A model generated the notes under the pieces. It had not been told where the DNA came from. It saw only the letters and a list, made by a program, of their open reading frames with translations, and ran no database searches. Positions 57,323 to 64,000 of a stretch of DNA of 64,000 nucleotides are shown here, in pieces. A program made the position numbers and the translations under genes. Each line of letters starts with the position of its first letter. Positions within the stretch are counted from its first letter, which is position 1. The DNA is from Bacillota bacterium (lineage in GTDB: Bacteria > Bacillota > Clostridia > DSM-8532), in NCBI GenBank assembly GCA_022702935.2, contig JAKIML020000092.1:1-64000 (forward strand). The letters are read 5' to 3'.

Positions 57323-58396
57323 TTATGATAGGTATTTTAGCAGAACCTCAGGATTCATGCTATAGAGAAGCGCATCTTCACGGGAAATATAGTTCTTTTT
57401 ATAGAGTTCAGCAATGCTGCGGTCCATGCTTTGCATACCCGATCCTGCACCCATATGAATCACCGAGTCGATCTGATAGGTCTTATTCTCCCGAATCAGG
57501 TTTTGTATGGCATTATTGACCGTCATGACCTCAAAGGCGGCAACCCGTCCTCGTGTCGATGACGGGAGCAACTGCTGGGAAATAACCGCATGCAGTACCG
57601 TTGAAAGCTGGATGCGGATCTGTTGTTGCTGATTGGGCGGAAAAACGTCGATGATACGGTCAATGGTTTTGGCCGCCCCCATAGTATGCAGGGTAGAAAA
57701 TACCAAGTGACCGGTTTCAGCGGCGGTCATGGCAATGGAAATGGTCTCAAGATCCCGCATTTCCCCAACCAGAATAACATCGGGCGATTCCCGGAGCGCC
57801 GCTCTGAGGGCACGGGAATAGCTCTGAGTATCCTCACCGATCTCTCGCTGGTTGACCACGCTCTTTTTATGCTGATGGAGAAATTCGATGGGCTCCTCCA
57901 GGGTCAGAATATGGCACTTTCGGTTACGGTTAATTAAGTCAATGAGACAGGAAAGGGTGGTGGACTTGCCGCTGCCCGTAGGCCCGGTGACCAGGATCAG
58001 CCCTTTGCTGACCTGGTGCATATCCAGCACTGATTGGGGTATTAAAAGTTCCGAAGGACTGGGCAGCTCGGTGTGCACCAGCCGAATGGCGGCCCCCAGA
58101 GACCCTCTTTGCATAAAGGTGTTGACGCGGAAACGCCCCATTTGCGGGACCGATAGGGAGAAATCCTTGTCCCCTGCAGCCTTGAAGACCAGAAAGGATT
58201 CCTCGTCCTTAAAAAGCTCCCGTACCAAAAAGGCCGTATCCTTCGGCTTTAATATGCTTTCGCTCATGGGCTGCCATTCGCCCATAACCTTCATCATGGG
58301 CGGAACACCCACGGTAATATGTAAATCCGAGGCTTTTTGCGATAAGGCCTGTCCCAGCAATTCTCTTATGGTAAATTGACTTTCCTTTTCCATCAT
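57323..58396 (-). CDS. pilT: PilT-type type IV pilus retraction ATPase
   Basis: About 357 residues with the secretion-ATPase core: Walker A TGPTGSGKSTTL, the Asp box LEEPIEFLHQHKKSVVNQREIG, Walker B VILVGEMRDLETISIA and the His box HLVFSTLHTMGA. The pattern AELYKKNYISREDALLYS near the C-terminus is typical of PilT, which retracts pili. It lies at the end of a pilin/PilC cluster. No PilB extension ATPase is in the window. ATG 58396 follows GGAAGGA. Confidence 0.92.
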   Translation of the reverse strand: MMEKESQFTIRELLGQALSQKASDLHITVGVPPMMKVMGEWQPMSESILKPKDTAFLVRELFKDEESFLVFKAAGDKDFSLSVPQMGRFRVNTFMQRGSLGAAIRLVHTELPSPSELLIPQSVLDMHQVSKGLILVTGPTGSGKSTTLSCLIDLINRNRKCHILTLEEPIEFLHQHKKSVVNQREIGEDTQSYSRALRAALRESPDVILVGEMRDLETISIAMTAAETGHLVFSTLHTMGAAKTIDRIIDVFPPNQQQQIRIQLSTVLHAVISQQLLPSSTRGRVAAFEVMTVNNAIQNLIRENKTYQIDSVIHMGAGSGMQSMDRSIAELYKKNYISREDALLYSMNPEVLLKYLS

Positions 58397-58911
58397 GGCA
58401 ATCCTTCCCAAAGATCAATGGTATTATTGTACTCAAACGGTTCCTGCCACAGCCGCCATTCCACAATGTTCAGGGCATCATGGGCTTCTTTAAGCGACCG
58501 GGGTTCTGTAATTTCCAGTGTAATATTAAGATACTTGGTATATCTTCCGTTTTCAAGAGCAAAGGCCTTGTATATTCTTAAGCGCTGCTGTTCCTCTAAA
58601 AGAACTTCTGTGCGAAGCCCATGGAATTCCTTTTCTAAAAGCTCATTCAGAGCCAAGAAGAAATCTTCATGTGCATTCTGCTCTGTTCTTTGCCAGGCCT
58701 CATTGACTTGATAGCCGATGCGGGAAACAAATTTAACGCCCTCCGAGTCCAGAGCATAAAAATCCTTATGGCTTTGCGCATTGCGTTTGGCAAGCTTTAA
58801 TTCGGAGGCGGTGGTGGTCAGGCTCAACAGACCGAATACCACTAAAACTACCAATAGTAATGCAATGAGTATGGTTGAGCTTCCCTTTTGAGATCTGAGG
58901 AAGGCCATCAT
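58393..58911 (-). CDS. PilX-like minor pilus-assembly membrane protein
   Basis: The 172-residue protein starts with a short basic stretch and a hydrophobic helix (GSSTILIALLLVVLVVFGLLSLTTTASELKLAKRN), the layout of PilX-N proteins, followed by a soluble C-terminal part. It overlaps the preceding pseudopilin by four bases (ATGA). Likely a minor pilus component; the sequence gives no further motif. Confidence 0.7.
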   Translation of the reverse strand: MMAFLRSQKGSSTILIALLLVVLVVFGLLSLTTTASELKLAKRNAQSHKDFYALDSEGVKFVSRIGYQVNEAWQRTEQNAHEDFFLALNELLEKEFHGLRTEVLLEEQQRLRIYKAFALENGRYTKYLNITLEITEPRSLKEAHDALNIVEWRLWQEPFEYNNTIDLWEGLP

Positions 58912-59351
58912 GGGTTCTGCCCTCCCTTCGGTTCAAAGACATCGGACACAAGGTACAATTCGGGCTGGGCTTCTTTCTCCAAAGGATAGGGCACCAATCG
59001 CACTACCTTTATATGCATATCAAACAGCTTACCCGTCTTCCCTTCAGAAAGGGGGACAATATCCACATAAATGGCGTATTTCTCATTTGTCCCATGGTTA
59101 AGGACAGTATTCCAGTCCTCGTCATAATACAAGGTAAACCGCGTTCCCTCCTTGGGAATATCCTCCCGGGTACGGGTTTCCTCGATGATGGAGGTGCTTT
59201 TTATCACAGCCTGATCCAGATCCACAGCCTTTTCATGATTGGCCTGGGCCATCACAAAGAGCCTAAGGACACCAACGGCTAAAAGGGCCAGAAGGGCCAG
59301 AGCAACAATCAGTTCTATTAAGGTAAAACCGTTATGACACTGTTTTTTCAA
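58908..59351 (-). CDS. Type IV prepilin-like protein
   Basis: The 147-residue protein has a class III signal: short basic leader ending NG, then FTLIELIVALALLALLAVGVLRLF, so prepilin peptidase would cut G-F with Glu at +5. It starts with TTG overlapping the previous stop (TTGA). It is a minor pseudopilin by position and size. Confidence 0.9.
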   Translation of the reverse strand: MKKQCHNGFTLIELIVALALLALLAVGVLRLFVMAQANHEKAVDLDQAVIKSTSIIEETRTREDIPKEGTRFTLYYDEDWNTVLNHGTNEKYAIYVDIVPLSEGKTGKLFDMHIKVVRLVPYPLEKEAQPELYLVSDVFEPKGGQNP

Positions 59352-59884
59352 AGCTCTTCTCCCATTCTCGTTCGTGTTTTGATAAGCCCGCCATAGCTTT
59401 CATGCCCCTCTATGCTCACCTGAAGCCTGATACCCTGAGCCTGGGGGTCATAGGATATGGTAAAGGCATCCACTTGGGCAATGGCCTGGCTTACTTCCAG
59501 GGAAGGCGCTTCCTCTTTAAGAACAAAGGCCTCCCAGAGTGTGCCCTGATAGTGATAGATCCAGGTTGCGTAGTCCACACCATCAATGGTTTCATAGATC
59601 ACCAGAGCATTCTGGTTGGATATCGGATTGCGGACAACATGAAGACATCCTGTCACGTCATTCTGACGTATTTTCGTGGTAATGAACGAGTAGGCAATTC
59701 TCAGCTCGGTGGAGCATTCTTTGCCCCTATAAAGCCTTTGATAGGCATTGACCGAGGAGGCGGTTAACCCCATAAGCCCCATTCCAAGCAGGATGATCAA
59801 GAGCAGGGTGGCAATGGTTTCCACCGTGGTTCTGCCCTTCTTGCTCTCTATGAATAAATGACCTAAATTACTTTCCCTTTTCAT
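59348..59884 (-). CDS. Pseudopilin/ComGF-like pilus protein
   Basis: About 178 residues with an N-terminal KKGRTTVETIATLLLIILLGMGLMGLTASSVNAYQRLY hydrophobic helix containing Glu at the usual +5-type position, although the leader lacks a classic G-F cut. The start at 59884 overlaps the upstream gene by 17 bases; the longer frame to 60040 is a shadow of that gene. A minor pseudopilin role is inferred from context. Confidence 0.7.
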   Translation of the reverse strand: MKRESNLGHLFIESKKGRTTVETIATLLLIILLGMGLMGLTASSVNAYQRLYRGKECSTELRIAYSFITTKIRQNDVTGCLHVVRNPISNQNALVIYETIDGVDYATWIYHYQGTLWEAFVLKEEAPSLEVSQAIAQVDAFTISYDPQAQGIRLQVSIEGHESYGGLIKTRTRMGEEL

Positions 59885-60182
59885 AAACCTCCACATCGGG
59901 CATGATATTGGACGCGAAAACCTCGTAGAAATAGAAATAGCGCTCATGATCCAAGACCAGGCCATAATGCTGACCGAGATATTCCAAATCAGGCGGGTAG
60001 CTTCCCTCCAACGCATAGCATTGAACACAGGCCTTTTCAATGGCCTCCTTGATGCGCTGAGGCTGCTCCTGCTCTTTTACCTTCCAGAACTTATCCATTT
60101 GAACCACAGAAAAAGCAAGGACAATGAGCAGGACAATCAGAAGGATATATTGCACGCTTTTTGACGCTCTTTTATCCCTCAT
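59868..60182 (-). CDS. Small membrane-anchored protein in the pilus cluster
   Basis: The 104-residue protein has one N-terminal helix (SVQYILLIVLLIVLAFSVVQM) and a soluble region with two cysteines (ACVQCYALEGSYPPDLEYLGQHYGL). The YALEGSYPPDLEYL part recalls the pilin-type region of small pseudopilins. It lies between pilC and the pseudopilin genes. No further homology is recognised. Confidence 0.7.
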   Translation of the reverse strand: MRDKRASKSVQYILLIVLLIVLAFSVVQMDKFWKVKEQEQPQRIKEAIEKACVQCYALEGSYPPDLEYLGQHYGLVLDHERYFYFYEVFASNIMPDVEVYEKGK

Positions 60183-60189
60183 AACTCAC

Positions 60190-61253
60190 CTACCCGATAG
60201 AGGACATGATGCCAATCATGGGCAGCAATACCGACAAGAGTACTATAGCCAGAACTACTGACAATACGGTTACCATCACGGGCTCAATGGCTCCGCTGAA
60301 CCGCTTAAGGACTGCTCCGTCTCCCTGGCATAGATGTCTGAAAGCTTCTGCATCATGTGATCCAACTGTCCGGAACGTTCGCCGGTCCGAACCATGCGAA
60401 CAAACATTTCAGGGAACAGCCCCGATTCCTTGGCAGCATCGGAGAACTGCCGTCCTTGGGAGACAGCCTCATAGGCCGTGGCAAGCCTTTCATGGACATA
60501 GGTATTCCGGGTTAATCTCAGAACCGATTGAAAGCTTCTGGTTAAATCCATTCCGCTCTGCAGCGTTAAGCTCAAGCCCTGCGCGATTCTGGATGCCGTG
60601 ATTTTTTTATAGAGCAGGCCGAAAATGGGGTTATTAACCTTCAGGCCGTCAAACAGCCTTCGTACAGATTTTATCCTAATTACAATAAAGAAGAGCAGCA
60701 CACAGGCAACGAGAATACCCAAAGCCCACAGAACAGCGTTTTCCATGCTCCTGGCCAGTGTGAACAGCATCTGAGCCTCGTAAGGCAACTGGCCACCAAG
60801 GCTTTGAAGAATTTCGCCGAACATGGGAATGACTTTGAGTATTAAAAGGGCTATCACCCCTATCATCATAAGGGCCAAAACCAACGGATAGGTTACCGCA
60901 CTGCGGATATTCTTTCGGATATCGGCCTCGGTTTCATAGTAGACCGACAGTTTTTTCATGACCGAGTCCAGCATACCGGTGCTTTCGCCTATCTCCATCA
61001 TGCGCAGCATATACTCGGGAAACTTCCGGGTCTGTATGAAGGCCTGTGAAAGCGGTATTCCCTGCAGGATTTGATCAGAAACCGTGGATAAGACGGCCTT
61101 CATCTCCTTATCCTTAACGTCCTCGATAACCAGAGGAATGGCTTCCAGAGGGCTCATGCCCGATTTTAAGTAACTTGCAATCTGATGGCAGAGCAGGGAT
61201 AGCTCCCGGGCCCCATATTGGCCTGTTTTTCGTGAGCTTTGGACATTTGTCAT
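60190..61253 (-). pseudogene. pilC: PilC/GspF pilus inner-membrane protein with C-terminal frameshift
   Basis: The main frame encodes a GspF protein with two repeated domains (LLCHQIASYLKSGMSPLEAI and ASRIAQGLSLTLQSGMDLTRSF) and membrane helices, but stops in SGSAEPLSP at 60276. A second frame continues the family ending: KRFSGAIEPVMVTVLSVVLAIVLLSVLLPMIG to TAG at 60190. One missing base near 60304 (CAGTCCTTAAGCGG) accounts for the break. The final membrane helix is lost unless this is a sequence error. I use ATG 61253 after GGAG. PilC recruits PilB and PilT to the pilus base. Confidence 0.85.
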
Positions 61254-61347
61254 CGCATTCACTCCGTAAATTAAGGGTGTAATGTCATAATAATTATATC
61301 ATACCATTAATTAGTGACAAAAAGAATGTGCTCACGACAAAAAATAG

Positions 61348-61379
61348 CAAAATAAGGGGCCCATCCTTATTGATGGGCC
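61348..61379 (-). terminator. Terminator overlapping the end of udk
   Basis: GGCCCATC and GATGGGCC form an 8-bp stem spanning the last udk codons; on the minus strand CCTTATTTTG follows, a weak T tract. Confidence 0.5.
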
Positions 61380-61990
61380 TGAATAATGCTCTTGATTTTT
61401 TCAATGATCATGGAACTTGCCACCTCATTGAGACCACCATTGGGAACGATGATATCGGCATATTTCTTGCTGGGCTCAATAAAGGCCTCATGCATGGGCT
61501 TCACAGTAGAAAGATACTGTTCGACCACCGAGTCAATCCCCCTGCCCCGTTCGTGAATGTCACGGGTTAATCTTCTGGCAAAGCGAATATCGGAATCGGT
61601 GTCCACAAAGACCTTGATATCCATCAGCTCCAGGAGCTGGGGATCCTGGAAGATCAGAATGCCTTCCAGAATAATGACGGGCTTAGGCTCCTCCAATATG
61701 GTCTCCGACAATCGTTTATAGTCGATAAAGGAATAGACGGGTCTTTGAATGGGCTTTAAAGCTTTCAGGGCTTTAATCTGCTCAATCATAAGATCATTGT
61801 CGAAGCTGTCGGGATGATCAAAATTAAGCTTTTTACGCTGCTCAAAGGATAGGGTGTCAAAGGATTTATAATAATAGTCCTGACAAATAAGAACCGATTG
61901 TTCCGAAAAAATCTCCTGAATCTTTCTGGCCAGTGTTGTCTTTCCTGAGCCGGTTCCACCGGCAATGCCAATAACTACAGCCTTTTCCAT
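61367..61990 (-). CDS. udk: Uridine kinase
   Basis: The 207-residue enzyme has the P-loop GIAGGTGSGKTT, the DYYYKSF substrate loop, FDHPDSFDNDLMIEQI and YKRLSETI, all typical of uridine/cytidine kinase. It phosphorylates uridine and cytidine in pyrimidine salvage. It stands alone between the pilus cluster and the transporter fusion. Confidence 0.95.
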   Translation of the reverse strand: MEKAVVIGIAGGTGSGKTTLARKIQEIFSEQSVLICQDYYYKSFDTLSFEQRKKLNFDHPDSFDNDLMIEQIKALKALKPIQRPVYSFIDYKRLSETILEEPKPVIILEGILIFQDPQLLELMDIKVFVDTDSDIRFARRLTRDIHERGRGIDSVVEQYLSTVKPMHEAFIEPSKKYADIIVPNGGLNEVASSMIIEKIKSIIQAHQ

Positions 61991-62096
61991 GAATGCTCCC
62001 TCGCTGATTTTTTAGTTTTTATTATATCAATTCTCGAAGGGATTAGCCAGAGATTCACACAAATAGACATTGTCGTGGTTTCGGTTCAAAGGTTTC

Positions 62097-64000
62097 TCAG
62101 CCCGTCCTTTGCTTTTTCATTTGTTCAAGCTGCCTGTCATACAGCTCCTGAATCTTGTCCTTGTCCTTATCGATAATGGCCGGGGGCACGGCATCGGGCA
62201 ATATATCCTCCATATACCTGAGCGGCTTGTATTTTAAGCCTATGAAGCCCCAAATAAACTCGATAGCGCCAATGATGATAAACATCAGTCCCATACCTCT
62301 TCCGGCGCCCGTTCCCACTAATCTTCCCAGACTGTCATAAAGCAGGCCGCCCTCTTTAAGCATGGGCTCAAAGACATTATCAGCAAGGGTTCCGGCCAGC
62401 GCTGAAAAAGGAGCCAGTATGGAAGCCAGCATCTGATTGATGGAGAAAACACGGCCCTGCAACTCATAGCCCACCTTGGTTTGTATAATAATCTGCCAGT
62501 GGGTGTTGATAAAGGCCACCGCAAGCCCCACACCAAACAGAGCAAGTGTGGTGAGTATGGCTGAAGGGCGCAGGCCAAAGAGGAACAGGGAGATGCCCGA
62601 CAGCATAACAAAGCCAATCATTCCCTCCGCTCTTCTTTGGGTTCCACCCCAAAGGCTCATAATAAGGGAACCTAAAAGAAGTCCTGCACTCTGGGCCGCA
62701 ACAATTATGCCGATTTTCCCCGCATCCAGGAAGGATAGAAGCAATGGCGTTATGAGGATTGAAGCAAAGCTTGCAAGGAAGTTATCGAAGATAAAGAATA
62801 CCACCAGGGCAATCATGCTCTTTCGCTTAATAATATAATTCCAGCCTCCCAGAATTTCCTTCTTGAAGCTTTCCTCCTGCTTCCGATGCAGCGCATTGGG
62901 GAAAGCCACAAAGGACAGGGTCAGGATGGAAATGAGGAAGGTAATAAAGTCTATCATAACAATCCCTGGAAGCCCCAGCACAACAACCAGAGCGCCACCC
63001 AGGGCCGGCGCAATCAGGGAACCCGCCGACAATCCCAACTGAAGAAAGCCATTGGCATGTCCCAGGTAACGCTTGGGGACAATTTGAGGAACAGCCGCCA
63101 TAAAGGCCGGACGCTGAAAGCTCCCTGCAATGGAGCCCAGTGTTGTAGCAATATAGATATGAACAACCTTTACTTCACCCATGAAGAGCATGGCGGCAAT
63201 AAGGAGTGTTCCGGCAGCAGCAATCATATCACTGAAGATCATGACCTTCCGCCTGTCATACCGATCGGCAACAAGTCCCGCAAGTGGTGCCAGAAGGATA
63301 CCGGGTATCATGGCAAAAAGGGATATTGTCGCATAATCCGCCACATTTCCTGATTGATGATAGACCCAGATGCCCATGGCAAAACCCGATAACGTGGAAC
63401 CAAGTATTGAGACAATCTGTCCGAATGCCACAATCCACAGGAGTTTGAGACTGGGTTTAACTCTTTTGGCAGGCTGGGATATCTTATCTGCTGATTTGAT
63501 TTGAACAATCTTTGCCTCATTATGCCTTTGCTCTTTTTGTCTGGCCCATTCCCTGACCTGTCCAACCAGGATATCTTTGAGTTCCCGAGTCTGATGCTTA
63601 TGGAAGAAATGTCCTCCCCCCTCGATCACCTTGAGGTTGACCTGATCGCTGAAAAGCTCCCATTCCAGATAACGTTCCGCATAAAACTCGGTAGTTCTGT
63701 CTTTCTCTCCAATAATACAGCATATAGGCGCTTTCAGCTTTTGTGGTCCCTCTTTAGCGTTGGCGGCTTCGGTGAAGAAATCCAGAGAAGCCTTTGAATC
63801 ATGCCGCATGCCCTTAAGCATAAAGGCCTGCTCTTCCTTGTTCAGGGTTTCGTCCCCTCCGCCTATGCTTTTGAGCATTTCCTTATAGACCTTATCAGAA
63901 AGGAAGCGTTCCTCCGGAAAGAGCTTATTGATTAGCGCGAACAATTTTCCCGGTAAGCGTGAATCAGGAAAATTGGCTGCCTGGAATACGCCAATAATCT
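62097..64000 (-). CDS. Thioesterase-MFS transporter fusion (partial, continues past the right edge)
   Basis: The frame is open to the window edge, so the N-terminus is missing. The first visible 150 residues look like the C-terminal half of a type II thioesterase/alpha-beta hydrolase (LKAPICCIIGEKDRTTEFYAERYLEWELFSDQVNLKVIEGGGHFFHKHQ, with Asp and His of a catalytic triad). A linker then leads to a 12-helix MFS_3 exporter of the EntS type (GFAMGIWVYHQSGNVADYATISLFAMIPGILLAPLAGLVADRYDRRKVMI). Such fusions could serve nonribosomal peptide or siderophore pathways. The apparent start at 63944 is only a TTG inside the frame. Confidence 0.82.
   Translation of the reverse strand, partial: IIGVFQAANFPDSRLPGKLFALINKLFPEERFLSDKVYKEMLKSIGGGDETLNKEEQAFMLKGMRHDSKASLDFFTEAANAKEGPQKLKAPICCIIGEKDRTTEFYAERYLEWELFSDQVNLKVIEGGGHFFHKHQTRELKDILVGQVREWARQKEQRHNEAKIVQIKSADKISQPAKRVKPSLKLLWIVAFGQIVSILGSTLSGFAMGIWVYHQSGNVADYATISLFAMIPGILLAPLAGLVADRYDRRKVMIFSDMIAAAGTLLIAAMLFMGEVKVVHIYIATTLGSIAGSFQRPAFMAAVPQIVPKRYLGHANGFLQLGLSAGSLIAPALGGALVVVLGLPGIVMIDFITFLISILTLSFVAFPNALHRKQEESFKKEILGGWNYIIKRKSMIALVVFFIFDNFLASFASILITPLLLSFLDAGKIGIIVAAQSAGLLLGSLIMSLWGGTQRRAEGMIGFVMLSGISLFLFGLRPSAILTTLALFGVGLAVAFINTHWQIIIQTKVGYELQGRVFSINQMLASILAPFSALAGTLADNVFEPMLKEGGLLYDSLGRLVGTGAGRGMGLMFIIIGAIEFIWGFIGLKYKPLRYMEDILPDAVPPAIIDKDKDKIQELYDRQLEQMKKQRTG

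Noticed and set aside
59348-60040. A 230-codon frame ending at 59348
   Set aside because: Its first 52 codons are a shadow of the gene at 59868-60182; the hydrophobic pseudopilin begins at ATG 59884.

Overview
The window reads as chromosomal DNA of an anaerobic, Gram-positive-type member of the Clostridia. The signs are a flavoprotein-rubredoxin, several clostridial-type 4Fe-4S ferredoxin domains, a 2-oxoacid:ferredoxin oxidoreductase operon, SLH-domain and SpoIID-like proteins, strong AGGAGG-type ribosome binding sites, and a tmk-yaaR-holB-ricT block like that of Bacillus. I cannot name the genus. Nearly all genes are on the minus strand; sanA-like, queT and an HD-GYP gene are the main plus-strand exceptions.

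Layout. 1-2.9 kb: flavin-rubredoxin protein, Gfo/Idh/MocA oxidoreductase, a decayed hydrolase remnant and a SanA-like membrane protein. 3.0-14.3 kb: a CRISPR array of 46 repeats and 45 spacers, followed by a complete type III-A effector operon transcribed leftwards as cas10/csm1-csm2-csm3-csm4-csm5-cas6-csm6. No cas1/cas2 is present. The repeat ends, on the minus strand, in the ACGGAAAC handle typical of type III-A, so the array is read in the same direction as the cas genes. 14.4-21.9 kb: phosphodiesterase, a membrane protein/XRE regulator/secreted protein operon, hypAB with a 926-residue Fe-S/FAD oxidoreductase, and a FadR-type regulator with a perfect operator. 22.2-27.5 kb: two tRNAs, RNase R, HD-domain protein, queT behind a structured leader, HD-GYP protein. 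27.5-39.9 kb: korDABC-type operon (beta subunit split), SLH protein, P-loop ATPase plus fumarase beta subunit, methyltransferase, TrkHA potassium uptake, small ferredoxin, ricT, holB, yaaR. 39.9-46.4 kb: tmk, a PLP decarboxylase, potDCBA and an XRE-cupin regulator, forming one overlapping polyamine operon. 46.5-53.1 kb: lepB, mgtC, yqeK, nadD, yccF, metal-binding protein, rluD, lspA, spoIID-like. 53.2-57.3 kb: nonsense-interrupted glpK, an ATP-grasp gene and an RNase H-ATP-grasp fusion. 57.3-61.3 kb: type IV pilus-like cluster with a frameshifted pilC. 61.3-64 kb: udk and a thioesterase-MFS fusion running off the right edge.

The most notable observation is in the type III-A system. Csm3 carries Gly at position 32, where the family has its catalytic Asp for target-RNA cleavage. 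The Cas10 HD and GGDD motifs and the Csm6 HEPN motif look intact. This predicts an interference complex that recognises RNA and signals but does not slice its target, so the normal self-limiting step would be missing. The second candidate is the RNase H-ATP-grasp fusion beside another ATP-grasp gene. Three metabolic or pilus genes (korB, glpK, pilC) are interrupted in otherwise conserved frames, which means either recent decay or sequence errors; this should be settled from reads.
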